From Streptomyces lateritius (GTDB lineage: Bacteria > Actinomycetota > Actinomycetes > Streptomycetales > Streptomycetaceae), in contig NZ_BMTO01000006.1 of NCBI RefSeq assembly GCF_014649715.1, positions 203,578-267,577 of the forward strand: a stretch of 64,000 nucleotides of DNA. The letters are read 5' to 3'. Of this stretch, positions 15,861 to 24,679 are shown one piece after another. The notes under the pieces were generated by a model, which saw only the letters and a program-made list of their open reading frames with translations, did no database searches and was not told where the DNA came from. A program made the position numbers and the translations under genes. The first letter of the stretch is position 1. Every line of letters begins with the position of its first letter.

Positions 15861-16753
15861 TCAGGCGGCGGGCGGGACGGTCCAGCGCAGGACGGTTCGG
15901 CCCTCCCGGGGTGCGAGGGTGGCGGGGTAGACCTGGCCCCAGGCGCGCTCGCCGTGGTGGCGTACGGAGTGGTCGCCCGGGTCCCAGTCGAGGCCGAGGA
16001 CGGGGCAGCCGGCGATGTCGACGATGCCGTTCAGCAGCGGACGGGTCCAGCCGGCCCGGCGGAGGCGGTGGTGATCGGTGTGCCCCGCCACGTCGGTCAT
16101 GAGCCCGTTCCCCTTGCCCGGCCCCGTCCGGTTCCACGCGCGGAGGCGTTCCTCGATCGCCCGGGCCTCGGACAGCGGGAGGTCGAGCCAGCCGTACGGG
16201 CCGGAGCCCCAAGAGGTGTTCACGATGCGCTCACCACCGAAGGCGGCGTGGGCCTCTTCCTCGTACCTCCCCCAGTAGGTGAGGTCGGCGAGACCGTCGA
16301 CAGCCTCGCCGTCCATGCCGACGAAGGAGTCGAGCGCCCGCGCGTCCCCCAGGACCATGCCGCACCGGTCGACGGGCAGGTCCCCGAGCGGCACCGGTCT
16401 GTCGTCCTCCCCTTCGGGCCAGGGGAGACCGAGGTCCACCTCCAGGACGGAGATGGTCGGCTCACCGTCGAAGGGTGACGGCGAGGTCCGCGCCCGCACC
16501 CACAGGGGGGGCGGTCCGTGGCGGCCGGTACGGCGATGGCCTCGCAGGTCGAAGGCGGGCGTTCGCCCTCCTCCGGCCCGTACAGATGACCGCCGCCCCG
16601 CGCGGCCGCGTCGGCGGCGCGCTCGGAGAGCGGCCTGCCCACCTCGGGCCAGTGATCGATCCAGCCGGCCATGCCCAGGACCAGCGTCCCGGAGGGGGCG
16701 GCCACCGCTCCGAGGTCGACGTACGCCGGTGAGGTCCCGGTGGTTTCGGCCAT
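15861..16753 (-). pseudogene. Conserved hypothetical protein, frameshifted near 16505-16512
   Basis: Two minus-strand frames together make one continuous protein. The N-terminal part starts at ATG 16751-16753 (MAETTGTSPAYVDLGAV) and reads well to TDRPP. The C-terminal part resumes one frame over at VRARTSPSPFDGEPTISV and ends at 15861. The junction is a run of seven Gs (16505-16511, plus strand). One extra base would restore TDRPPLWVRARTS and give about 297 residues. Both halves have strong GC3 bias, so decay, if real, is recent. A sequencing or assembly error is equally possible. No known domain. Confidence 0.75.
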
Positions 16754-16871
16754 ACGCCGATTGAACCGCACGGCACGCACAGCGCTCTCACTCGGGGCGG
16801 TCCCGGGGGGGCGGACGATGACGATGCGGGCCCGAACTCCGGTTGGGGGTACGGCTGTCGGTGGGCACCAC

Positions 16872-16877
16872 TACGGT
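16872..16877 (+). promoter_or_regulatory. -10 element of a probable leaderless promoter
   Basis: TACGGT followed by 7 bases and the ATG at 16885. No ribosome site is present. Confidence 0.5.
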
Positions 16878-16884
16878 TGCGGTC

Positions 16885-17604
16885 ATGAACAGCAACGGTT
16901 TTTGGACCTCGCCCGCGGACCGGATCGTCCGCGGCTCCATGGGGCACTGCAACCTGACTGTCCTCCAGGCCCCCTACGACGTGGACGGCCGCGCCCTGCC
17001 GGCCAACGACCCGGTGCGGGCCGCCGAGTTCGCGGCCTCCTGCGACACGGTCGAGGAGATCCTCGAAGACCTCGGGGCCCGGTCCGCCCTGGAAACTCCC
17101 TACCCCGACCGGCGGAGCGATCTGGACGTCGTCCAGGCCGGCGCGTGGGGCCATGTCCTGGGGATCTGCGATCCGGCGTTCGCCGACAACGGCAACGACA
17201 CCCCGCTGCTCCACGGGGCCAAGGTCCTGCGGGAGCGGTTCCCCGACGCCCGCGTCGTCGGCCGCGTCCACTTCCACGCCGGCGCCGACCACACCGAGGA
17301 CCTCGTGTGGCTTCCGGACGGCGCCATGTTCCACGCCTCGGGATGGCCCGGTGACGAACCGTTCGTCGTCAGCGGTGACCCCGACGCCGTGATCGCCTCG
17401 CTGGGCCTGACCGGCGAGACGCTGGAGGGCGCCGGTCTCTACTTGGACGAGGACGAGCCCAACGAGACCGAGTGGTCCGCCCTCGCCACCCTCGCCCTGG
17501 GTCAGGCGGATCCCTGGAACCGTCCCGACGTCCAGACCTCCGCGTTCCGCGTCCGTCACACCGAGTCCGCCGTCCGTGCCATGGAGCACCTGTACTTCAT
17601 CTGA
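16885..17604 (+). CDS. Hypothetical protein, Streptomyces-type (DUF6333-like)
   Basis: 239-residue acidic soluble protein (MNSNGFWTSPADRIVRGSMG). It contains no catalytic motif I can name. Noted segments are VVGRVHFHAGADHTEDLVW, with clustered His/Asp residues, and a Trp/Asp-rich end. It resembles proteins grouped as DUF6333, from memory and uncertain. The ATG at 16885 is preceded by a -10-like TACGGT at leaderless spacing, so the longer in-frame start at 16843 is not favoured. Confidence 0.75.
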   Translation: MNSNGFWTSPADRIVRGSMGHCNLTVLQAPYDVDGRALPANDPVRAAEFAASCDTVEEILEDLGARSALETPYPDRRSDLDVVQAGAWGHVLGICDPAFADNGNDTPLLHGAKVLRERFPDARVVGRVHFHAGADHTEDLVWLPDGAMFHASGWPGDEPFVVSGDPDAVIASLGLTGETLEGAGLYLDEDEPNETEWSALATLALGQADPWNRPDVQTSAFRVRHTESAVRAMEHLYFI

Positions 17605-17773
17605 TCAACTCCCCCTGGGACAGGGCTGGTTGGCGTCTTCTCGACAACACGGTCAATCGCGGTTGCGACTGCGACGGATGGTCTACTGTGGCGATTGACG
17701 GCGCGTACATGTCACGGGGGCCTTGCGCGCCGCCGTACACCCCCCGGCCCCCCACCGAGGGAAGACGAGCACC

Positions 17774-20230
17774 TTGAACCGAAGGTTACGCATACCCACC
17801 CGCTGGCGAGTGGCGGCACGATGGGCGGCAGCCGGCACACTGGCCGCCGCCGTCACGCTGACCGGCCTCCCCGCCGTCGAGACCGCCCAGGCGGCGGGCC
17901 CGCCCGTCATGGCGAAGCCCAAGCCCGGCACCGGCAAGCGCTGCGACACGCGCAACGGCCTCCCGGCCGCCAGGACCACACCGCCGGACTCCGGCTTCCC
18001 CGACGACCCCGCCGGGTTGTTCCACAAGTCCAACGAGCTGCCGAAGAACTTCGACTACCCCCTTCCCGGCAGGGCGTTCGACGGGCTCAAAGCCCCGAAC
18101 GCGGCCCAGCGGCAGCAGGCCATGTCGAAGGTCCCGGGCGACCCGAAGAAGAACGTCGACGCCTGGACCAAGCAGGCCGACAAGTCCGGGGACCCCGAAG
18201 ACCGGGCGATGGAGATCTACGCCCGCTTCCTCGCGAACAACGAGAACCTCGCCTTCGACCACTGGTTCGAGCACCGGTACATCCGGAACCAGACGAACAA
18301 CCACAAGGGCTCCGGTTTCGAGCGCCAGCTCGTCAGGGACTACAAGCTCGTCGGCCCGGACTGGCTGTGCGAGTACTACGTCGAGCTCTTCGACAAGGAC
18401 GGCAACAAGGTCGGCGAGCGCCGCTACGACGCGTACAACAAGCGCACCAAGGAGTTCAACGAGTTCAAGTCCAACAGCAAGCTGGACCCCAAGCAGCTCG
18501 CGAAGGACCGGATCGTCGCCAAGTCGATGCCCGACCACACCTTCCGCTTCACCGGCGCGAAGAAGTTCACCCGTGGTCAGGAGCAGCACATCAAGCAGCT
18601 CGACGACGACATCAGGAGGGACCGCCCCGGCACGACCAACCAGGTCCGCGGTAACCAGCGGTTCTACAACCCGGTCGGCCGGACCACGCCGATCCCCGGC
18701 TACGGCAAGAACGACACGTGGATGGCGCCCGCCTGCCAGGGCATCGTCACCCCGCGCGCGCAGGCCGCCGCCGCTCCGAAGGACTGCGGATCCCGCGGTC
18801 CGCTGAACGACCGGATCAACGGCTCCGGCCGCACCCTGGAAGAGGCCAAGCGCATCCAGGCCGATGCCCGGCGCCTCGACACCCGGGGCACCCTCCCCCG
18901 CGGCGGCCCCGGCGGCGTGGACTTCACCACCCTGGAGCTGCGCTTCGTCGGCGGCCTGGGCAAGGGCAAGGGCGTGCAGTACAGCATGAAGGCCGACATG
19001 ATGCCCGAGCCGGACGAGAACCCCGGCTTCGGCGGCCAGGCCAAGATGCAGCTCGCCTCCGACGCCCTGTTCACGTGGCTGGCGCTCACGCCGGAGAAGT
19101 TCTGGGTGAACCTCAACCCCGACCAGCCCGACAAGATCATGGACTCGAAGTTCGCGGCCACCGATGCCGGCCGGATCCTCCTCGACGCCGACCTGGACAT
19201 GAAGTTCGACTTCGCCGAGGCCATCAACCCCGACAAGCACGCCGGCGCACGCCGCTTCTGGGACACGCAGCCCCGCGAGGACGGCATCCCGTGCTTCCCC
19301 GAGGTCCGGATGTGGATCGAGCCGGAGGTCGCCCAGGTCCGTGAGCAGGACGGCGGCATCTACATCCTGGACGCGCCGCTGAAGGTGTCCACCGAGTGGA
19401 TGGATGTGGACTGGTCCGCCCCCGGTGCCCACAACTGCACCTTCACGGAGGCCGAGAAGCGCTTCAGCGAGGCCAACCTGCGCGCGAACGTGATGCCCGA
19501 GGTGTCCAAGCGGGTCAACAACGGCGCGAAGTACGCCGACCTGCGCCGGGTCTACACCTCGCGCGTCGCGGCCGAGTACATCCGCCAGCAGGACGCCAAG
19601 TCGCCGACTGACTTCCGGCCGATCATCGACTCCAATGACGTCTCCGCCTGGCCGCTGCGTGCCCCGAACGACAAGTGGACCAAGCAGGGCACGTACGACC
19701 GGTACATGAAGTCCCTGCGCGAAGGCGTGGAGTGGTTCGAGCTGGAGTACGGCGGCAAGGTCTACAACCAGGGCGTCGGCGGTGTCGATTTCTCCAAGTC
19801 GCCGAAGCGGAACATCCCCAAGGTCCGATTCGACCTGGAGAACCGGGACCTGGACAACACCACCCGGAACTCCCTGCGGTCCGACGACGCGTCCTACCGG
19901 GACACCGACACCCTCTACCTGGGTGGAAACACCCCCACCGGGGACGACGACACCAACCCCACGCCGACCCCCACCCCGACGCCCACGCCGTCGGACCGGC
20001 CCTCCGACACGCCGACCACCCCGGCGCCGGACCCGACCACCCCGCCGACCGGCGGTGGCAGCGGCGGTAGCGGTGGCGGCCAGAACCCGCCGAAGGACCC
20101 GGGCGGCGACCTCGCCGACACCGGCTCCTCGACCCCCGTCGGCCTGATCGCCGCTCTCGCGGCGGCCCTCGCGGCGCTCGGCGGCGGACTGCTGTGGTGG
20201 AAGCGGCGCCGGACGGCCGGCCAGGAATGA
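17774..20230 (+). CDS. Large LAxTG cell-wall-anchored surface protein of unknown function
   Basis: 818-residue secreted protein. It has an N-terminal signal peptide (RWAAAGTLAAAVTLTGLPAV, cleavage near AQA), a large charged ectodomain (about 40-710), a Thr/Pro then Gly-rich wall-spanning linker (about 720-775), and the sortase signal LADTG (about 780-784) followed by a membrane helix and a KRRR tail. Six cysteines in the ectodomain could form disulfides. The motif suits Streptomyces class E sortases. TTG 17774 follows AGGGAAGACG. A TTG at 17723 would add 17 non-signal residues. No enzymatic domain is recognised. Confidence 0.85.
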   Translation: MNRRLRIPTRWRVAARWAAAGTLAAAVTLTGLPAVETAQAAGPPVMAKPKPGTGKRCDTRNGLPAARTTPPDSGFPDDPAGLFHKSNELPKNFDYPLPGRAFDGLKAPNAAQRQQAMSKVPGDPKKNVDAWTKQADKSGDPEDRAMEIYARFLANNENLAFDHWFEHRYIRNQTNNHKGSGFERQLVRDYKLVGPDWLCEYYVELFDKDGNKVGERRYDAYNKRTKEFNEFKSNSKLDPKQLAKDRIVAKSMPDHTFRFTGAKKFTRGQEQHIKQLDDDIRRDRPGTTNQVRGNQRFYNPVGRTTPIPGYGKNDTWMAPACQGIVTPRAQAAAAPKDCGSRGPLNDRINGSGRTLEEAKRIQADARRLDTRGTLPRGGPGGVDFTTLELRFVGGLGKGKGVQYSMKADMMPEPDENPGFGGQAKMQLASDALFTWLALTPEKFWVNLNPDQPDKIMDSKFAATDAGRILLDADLDMKFDFAEAINPDKHAGARRFWDTQPREDGIPCFPEVRMWIEPEVAQVREQDGGIYILDAPLKVSTEWMDVDWSAPGAHNCTFTEAEKRFSEANLRANVMPEVSKRVNNGAKYADLRRVYTSRVAAEYIRQQDAKSPTDFRPIIDSNDVSAWPLRAPNDKWTKQGTYDRYMKSLREGVEWFELEYGGKVYNQGVGGVDFSKSPKRNIPKVRFDLENRDLDNTTRNSLRSDDASYRDTDTLYLGGNTPTGDDDTNPTPTPTPTPTPSDRPSDTPTTPAPDPTTPPTGGGSGGSGGGQNPPKDPGGDLADTGSSTPVGLIAALAAALAALGGGLLWWKRRRTAGQE

Positions 20231-20255
20231 CCTGACGCCGTTCGGCCCATGAGGA

Positions 20256-20300
20256 CTCCGGCCCCGCACCCCGCCCACCAGGCGGGATGCGGGGCCGGAG
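20256..20300 (+). terminator. Terminator hairpin after the LAxTG protein gene
   Basis: 20-bp stem with a single mismatch (20256-20275 with 20281-20300) and loop CACCA, 26 bases after the stop. Confidence 0.85.
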
Positions 20301-20391
20301 CCATTCGGCCGGCACGAGCGAAGCCCTGCCGCGCGCACCCTGAGCCGCGCCACTGTGTGACCGGAACAACACACAGAGCGAAAGGCTCACG

Positions 20392-20615
20392 ATGCAGACC
20401 CCTACGGCCCCGGAACCTTCGTCGCCCACACCGGCACCGACGTCTCCGGCCCTGGCAAGGTCATCGGCGTGGACGGAGCGCACCGGCGGGTGCGGTTCGT
20501 GCACTTCGTCGCCACGATCCGCGCCGACGACCTGCGCCCCGCCTCGTCCCGCGAGACCGGGGAGATCCAGGACTGGCTGCGCGCCAAGCGCCGACGGTAC
20601 GGCGGGGACTGGTGA
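20392..20615 (+). pseudogene. Small conserved protein, frameshifted immediately after its start codon
   Basis: From 20397 to the stop at 20613-20615 a plus-strand frame reads DPYGPGTFVAHTGTDVSGPG, then a basic stretch RVRFVHFVATIRADDLRP and ends WLRAKRRRYGGDW, with near-perfect GC3 bias. This frame has no start codon between the upstream stop (20358) and 20397. An ATG at 20392 with ribosome site GAAAGG is one frame off. Inserting one base after ATGCA would join them into a roughly 74-residue protein. The ATG-frame product (102 residues of Pro/Thr/Arg noise) looks non-coding. Either a one-base deletion or a sequence error. Confidence 0.65.
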
Positions 20616-20619
20616 CGGC

Positions 20620-20652
20620 GGAGCCCCACCCGGCGCTGCCGGGTGGGGCTCC
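20620..20652. terminator. Terminator hairpin between convergent genes
   Basis: Perfect 15-bp stem (20620-20634 with 20638-20652) and 3-base loop, between the small broken gene and the convergent peptidoglycan-binding protein gene. Confidence 0.85.
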
Positions 20653-20674
20653 GTCCGCGGTACGGGTACGGGCG

Positions 20675-22855
20675 TCAGCCCTGGCCGTCGAGGTCGATGA
20701 CCTTGGTCCGCTCGGCCGTCGTCCTGCCCCGCAGGGCGTCGCGCATCACGAAGGCGACGTCGTCGGCGGAGACCTGGTGCTTCTTGCCGTCGCCCTTGGT
20801 GATCATGATGCCGTCGAAGACGCCGTCGAGGAGCTCCTCGATCGCCTTCTTGTCGTAGACCTCCACCAGGCGGCCGTTGACCGGCTTCATGGAGAGGATC
20901 TTCGGCAGGGACCGCGCGGGGCCGAACTTGATCTCCTTCGTGCCCGCCTTGATCGTGATCAGGTCGGACATGGCCGGCTTGGCGAAGGCGTTCATCGCCC
21001 GGTCCAGCTCCGCCTTGGTGATCGACGGCTGGCGGGTGACGACGGGAAGCTCGACGGCCTTCGTCTGTCCGGTCTCGACCTGGGCGCGGTACGCGTCCCT
21101 GACGAAGATCATCGATCGGCCGACGTCCAGGCCCTTGCCCGGCTTGCCCTCCACGGCGGTGACCTTGCCCGGGGAGAACACGATCGTGCCCTCGGTCGCC
21201 GAGCCGGACGCGCCGGACACGTCCCTGAGGGCGACGGCCAGCTTCTCCTCGTCCACCGGGAGCTTCGGCTCGGCGACCCGCTCGCCGCCGAAGAGGGAGC
21301 CGATCACGGAGACGGGGTTGTAGTCGCTGCCCGCGGCGGCGCGGACGGTCTCCTGGCTGTCCAGGGAGAGACCGGCCTTGTCCGGTGCGAGCGCGACGGT
21401 CTTGCCGTCGACGCTCAGCTGGAGGGGGGCGTGGGCGCGTTTCCCGAGCGCGGCCTCCAGCTTGTTGACCGCCTCTTCCTTCGTACCGCCGCCGATGTCG
21501 ACGCCGAGGACCGTCGTGCCCTTGGGGACGTCGGAGTGGTTGAGGAGCAGTCCCGCGCCATAGGCGACGCCGGCGAGGCCGAACACGCCGACGCCCAGGA
21601 GGACGAGCTTGGAGCGGCCCTTCTTCGCCGGGGCGGAGGAGGAGGGCGCGGGGCGCGGGGCGGCGTGCGCCCGGGCCGGCTCGGCTCCCATGACCTCGGG
21701 GGCCGAGAAGCGCTCCTGTGGCCTCGCGGTGAAATCAGGAGCGCCCGTGGGCCCGGAGGGCACGACGGGGATGCCGCTGGTGAGCGTGTCACCGGAGACA
21801 TGGCCGCCGCCGGGGGCGCCGGGGCCCGCGGGGGGAACGGCCGGGCCGGGGCTCTGGGGCGTCAGGACCGCGGTGTCGTCGGACATGCGCGGCGCGCCGC
21901 CGAAGGAGGCGCCCCCGAAGGAACCGCCGTCCGGAGCGCCACCGCCCGGAGCACCGGGACCCGGAGCGCCACCGCGCGCCGGACCGGGACCCGGAGCGCC
22001 ACCGCGCGCCGGACCGGCGCCGATCGGGCTGCTGCCGGTGACGGGACCGCTCGTCGGCCCGTTGGGGGCCTGCGGGGCGGCGCCGCCGAAGTACGGGTCA
22101 CCGTCCGGACCGTACGCGGCCTCGTCCTGCGGCGGGGTGGACAGGTACGCGGGGGTGCCGCCCGCGGGGGTGGCCGCGATCGAGGCGCCGCCGACCGTCG
22201 GGATGCCTCCGGTCGCGGGGCCGGCGAAGCCGGATCCCCGGTTCGGCGCCCCGCCGCCGGGCCTGCGCGGCGCGGACGGCCCCGCACCGGCTCCGGTCGC
22301 CGCCGCCCCCGCGCCCATACCCGAAGGACCCGAAGGACCGGAGGGACGTGAGGGGCTCGGAGCGCCCGAAGGCGCGCCGGGCGGCGTCGAGGGCCCCGCC
22401 GGGGCGGCCGGAGCGGCCGACTTGCGCGGGGCGAACCAGTCGCTGGTCGGCTTCTCCTCCGCCTTCGGCGGCTCCGCCGGAGCGGCGGCCGGGGCGGCCG
22501 GCTCGGGCGCGACACGCTCCGGTTCCGAGGCAGCCTCGGCGGACGGCGGAGGAGATGCCTCGGTGTCGGCCCCCGCGACGGGCTTGCGGACCACCACGGG
22601 CGGGATCGGCCGCGAACCCGGGATGTTGATCCGGATCCGGGTCGTCAGCGTGGTCTCGGTCTTCGGCTCCTCCGGCCGCTGCGGAGCGGGCGGGGCGGCG
22701 GTGTCGGCAGCGTCGTCGGCCCCGTCCTGCGTGGGGTGGAGCGACGGATACTGGCGGGTTCCGTACGGCGGTGTACCCGACGGGTACGCGGCTCCACCGC
22801 GCCCCTGGGCGCCGGAGGACGAACTGTCAGTCTCTCGACCAGTTTCACGACTCAA
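20675..22855 (-). CDS. Membrane protein with YoaR/VanW-type peptidoglycan-binding domain
   Basis: 726-residue protein. Residues 1-410 are a cytoplasmic low-complexity region rich in Pro, Gly and Ala, with repeated GPARGGAPGPG units near 290-320. One membrane helix (about 415-437, LVLLGVGVFGLAGVAYGAG) follows. The extracytoplasmic part begins VPKGTTVLGVDIGGGTKEEA, the pattern of the PG_binding_4 domain seen in VanW/YoaR proteins, and continues with a second copy-like half. TTG 22853-22855 is chosen because GGGAGAA lies 6 bases upstream. The 35 residues upstream are not coding in character. It may link cell-wall state to a cytoplasmic partner, an inference. Confidence 0.82.
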   Translation of the reverse strand: MSRETGRETDSSSSGAQGRGGAAYPSGTPPYGTRQYPSLHPTQDGADDAADTAAPPAPQRPEEPKTETTLTTRIRINIPGSRPIPPVVVRKPVAGADTEASPPPSAEAASEPERVAPEPAAPAAAPAEPPKAEEKPTSDWFAPRKSAAPAAPAGPSTPPGAPSGAPSPSRPSGPSGPSGMGAGAAATGAGAGPSAPRRPGGGAPNRGSGFAGPATGGIPTVGGASIAATPAGGTPAYLSTPPQDEAAYGPDGDPYFGGAAPQAPNGPTSGPVTGSSPIGAGPARGGAPGPGPARGGAPGPGAPGGGAPDGGSFGGASFGGAPRMSDDTAVLTPQSPGPAVPPAGPGAPGGGHVSGDTLTSGIPVVPSGPTGAPDFTARPQERFSAPEVMGAEPARAHAAPRPAPSSSAPAKKGRSKLVLLGVGVFGLAGVAYGAGLLLNHSDVPKGTTVLGVDIGGGTKEEAVNKLEAALGKRAHAPLQLSVDGKTVALAPDKAGLSLDSQETVRAAAGSDYNPVSVIGSLFGGERVAEPKLPVDEEKLAVALRDVSGASGSATEGTIVFSPGKVTAVEGKPGKGLDVGRSMIFVRDAYRAQVETGQTKAVELPVVTRQPSITKAELDRAMNAFAKPAMSDLITIKAGTKEIKFGPARSLPKILSMKPVNGRLVEVYDKKAIEELLDGVFDGIMITKGDGKKHQVSADDVAFVMRDALRGRTTAERTKVIDLDGQG

Positions 22856-23030
22856 AGCAGGTTCTCCCGGTTGGCTCCACCGCCCGCTCTCTTGCTGGTG
22901 CTCGTGTACCCGGGCGGCTCGGCGGCGCGCACCACCATACTGTCCGCCGCCGCCGCGCACCTGACGGCCGGGGTTCCACTACAGGGCATTTGGGCCGAAG
23001 TCAGGGCAGCCCCGGCTCAAGTCGGCCTGC

Positions 23031-23375
23031 TCACGGGGCCGGTCGCACCGGGCGCCCCAGGGTGGCGCACATCACAGCGACGGCCATGCCTCCCAGGAGG
23101 TACACCATTTCCGCGACTCCACCGCCGAAGACACCGTCACCCTCCGGCCGTCCGAGACTGAGCAGGATGATGGCGACGAGCCAGCCGGCCCCGGGGGCCA
23201 CTATGCCGAGCTGGGTGTCGGTGGCGCGCAGACCGCCGTAGAAGACGCCGGCGGTGGCGAGCAGCGCGAGGGCCAACCCGCCGGGGAACCAGGCGTTCTG
23301 GGCGAGCGCGCCCGCCGCTCCGACCAGCGCCCCGAGGACGAGGAAGAGCGCGTACCAGACGATCCGGACGCTCAT
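23031..23375 (-). CDS. Small integral membrane protein (DUF6113-like)
   Basis: 114 residues with four predicted membrane segments (about 5-24, 29-48, 58-75, 86-106) and short loops. Its ATG overlaps the mshB stop as ATGA, so it is translationally coupled to mshB. This mshB partner is common in Streptomyces. I believe it is called DUF6113, from memory. Function unknown. A link to mycothiol is only positional. Confidence 0.85.
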   Translation of the reverse strand: MSVRIVWYALFLVLGALVGAAGALAQNAWFPGGLALALLATAGVFYGGLRATDTQLGIVAPGAGWLVAIILLSLGRPEGDGVFGGGVAEMVYLLGGMAVAVMCATLGRPVRPAP

Positions 23376-24262
23376 GCCGTCACTCCCGCGAAGAGGTCGT
23401 TCTCCCGCGCGCCCGCCGGCGCGCCCGGTGTACCCCTGACCAACTGGTAGTACTCCGTGGTGAAGATCGGCTGCCCCAGATCGTTGGAGAGGGCGAAGAA
23501 GGGGCCGTCGACGGCGATCTGGGTGGCGTGTGCGCGCATCGCGGCGGTCTTGCGGGCGGCCCAGACCGCTCCGCCGTCGATCTCGGTCGTGATGAGCGAC
23601 TCGTCGACCACGCCGGGCAGATCGCCGGTCTCCGCGACGCCGGGGAAGCGGGTGCCCTCGGCACGCAGCCGGGCGAAGGCGGCTTCGGCGACGGGGCGGG
23701 GGATCCGGTTCCAGTAGATCTTGCCGATGGTGTGGGCGGGGCCGAGATCGGACCGGTACGCGGCGTCCGCGGCCAGTTCGGCGGCACGCGTGGCGACGCG
23801 GTGGGCCTGGATGTGGTCGGGGTGGCCATAGCCGCCGTCGGGGTCGTAGGTGATCAGGACCTGCGGGCGGGTCTCACGGATCACCTCGACGAGGTACGGC
23901 GCGGCGGTGTCGACGTCCGTGTTCCAGAAGGCGCCCTCGCGCCCGTTCTGCTCGGCGCCCATCATCCCGGAGTCACGGAAGCGGCCGGGGCCACCGAGGA
24001 AGCGGTGGTCGGTGACGCCCAGCTCCTTCATCGCGGCGGCGAGTTCACCGACGCGGTGGTCACCGAGCCGGTCCTCCCGGTCGGGTGCGAGGTGGGCGAG
24101 CCCGGGCGGGATGACCTCGCCCTCCTCGCCGAGCGTGCAGGTCACCAGGGTGACCAGCACCCCCTCGGCCGCGTACCTGGCCATGGTGGCGCCGTTGTTG
24201 ATCGACTCGTCGTCGGGGTGCGCGTGCACCAGGAGCAGACGACGGGCTGGGAGATCCGTCAT
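23372..24262 (-). CDS. mshB: Mycothiol biosynthesis deacetylase MshB
   Basis: Zinc deacetylase converting N-acetyl-glucosaminyl-inositol to glucosaminyl-inositol, the second enzymatic step of mycothiol synthesis. 296 residues, LmbE fold. The zinc/catalytic motif HAHPDDES is at residues 13-20, with His13 and Asp16-type ligands by family, and [10 protein letters not shown] supplies the third ligand. Length and motifs fit MshB rather than the conjugate amidase Mca. The ATG has no ribosome site but follows TAGGGT by 6 bases, so the mRNA is probably leaderless. Confidence 0.95.
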   Translation of the reverse strand: MTDLPARRLLLVHAHPDDESINNGATMARYAAEGVLVTLVTCTLGEEGEVIPPGLAHLAPDREDRLGDHRVGELAAAMKELGVTDHRFLGGPGRFRDSGMMGAEQNGREGAFWNTDVDTAAPYLVEVIRETRPQVLITYDPDGGYGHPDHIQAHRVATRAAELAADAAYRSDLGPAHTIGKIYWNRIPRPVAEAAFARLRAEGTRFPGVAETGDLPGVVDESLITTEIDGGAVWAARKTAAMRAHATQIAVDGPFFALSNDLGQPIFTTEYYQLVRGTPGAPAGARENDLFAGVTA

Positions 24263-24268
24263 GGCCCC

Positions 24269-24274
24269 ACCCTA
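24269..24274 (-). promoter_or_regulatory. -10 element of a probable leaderless mshB promoter
   Basis: TAGGGT on the minus strand followed by 6 bases and the mshB ATG, the same arrangement as at dapE. Confidence 0.55.
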
Positions 24275-24318
24275 CGAGACACCACGAAGCGAGGCGGGGC
24301 CGGTGACCTGCGCGAGGC

Positions 24319-24513
24319 TCAGAACTTGAGGCCGCCGATCATGCCTGCCACGTTCGTGGTGAGGGAGCTGATGGACGGCGCGATGGACGAGCTCGCCAGG
24401 TAGAACCCGAGGAGCGCGCAGACCGCCGCATGTCCAGCCTTCAGCCCGGATTTCCGGATCAGCAGGAAGACGACGATCGCCAGCAGCACCACCGCCGAAA
24501 TCGAGAGTGCCAC
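24319..24513 (-). CDS. Small two-helix membrane protein
   Basis: 64 residues. The first helix (about 2-19, LSISAVVLLAIVVFLLI) is followed by a basic loop (RKSGLKAG), a second helix (about 27-45) and a C-terminal segment SSLTTNVAGMIGGLKF. The GTG start at 24511-24513 has GGAGGTG upstream, a strong site. It resembles small holin-like or phage-shock-like membrane proteins of Streptomyces but no family is assigned. It is divergent from the S9 peptidase gene. Confidence 0.8.
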   Translation of the reverse strand: MALSISAVVLLAIVVFLLIRKSGLKAGHAAVCALLGFYLASSSIAPSISSLTTNVAGMIGGLKF

Positions 24514-24666
24514 GGCGGTTCACCTCCACACTTCTTCGGTCGGATATTCCTACGGTCAGTTCGGCGAGCATGTGCCAGGTGTCCCCTACCCACCTAGCGC
24601 TACGGATCATAACTATGTGTGGCTCCGCATCGATGGTGTACGGGGGCACAAGGGGGCGCACGGCGC

Positions 24667-24672
24667 TAGGTT
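24667..24672 (+). promoter_or_regulatory. -10 element of a probable leaderless peptidase promoter
   Basis: TAGGTT followed by 7 bases and the ATG at 24680. No ribosome site is present. Confidence 0.55.
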
Positions 24673-24679
24673 CGGTCGC

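Noticed and set aside
17786-20374. 862-codon minus-strand frame opposite the LADTG protein
   Set aside because: No domain, composition of a shadow frame; the plus strand has signal peptide, sortase motif and terminator.
20392-20700. 102-codon plus frame starting at the ATG with a ribosome site
   Set aside because: Pro/Thr/Arg-rich product runs through a terminator hairpin; the neighbouring frame has the real coding bias.
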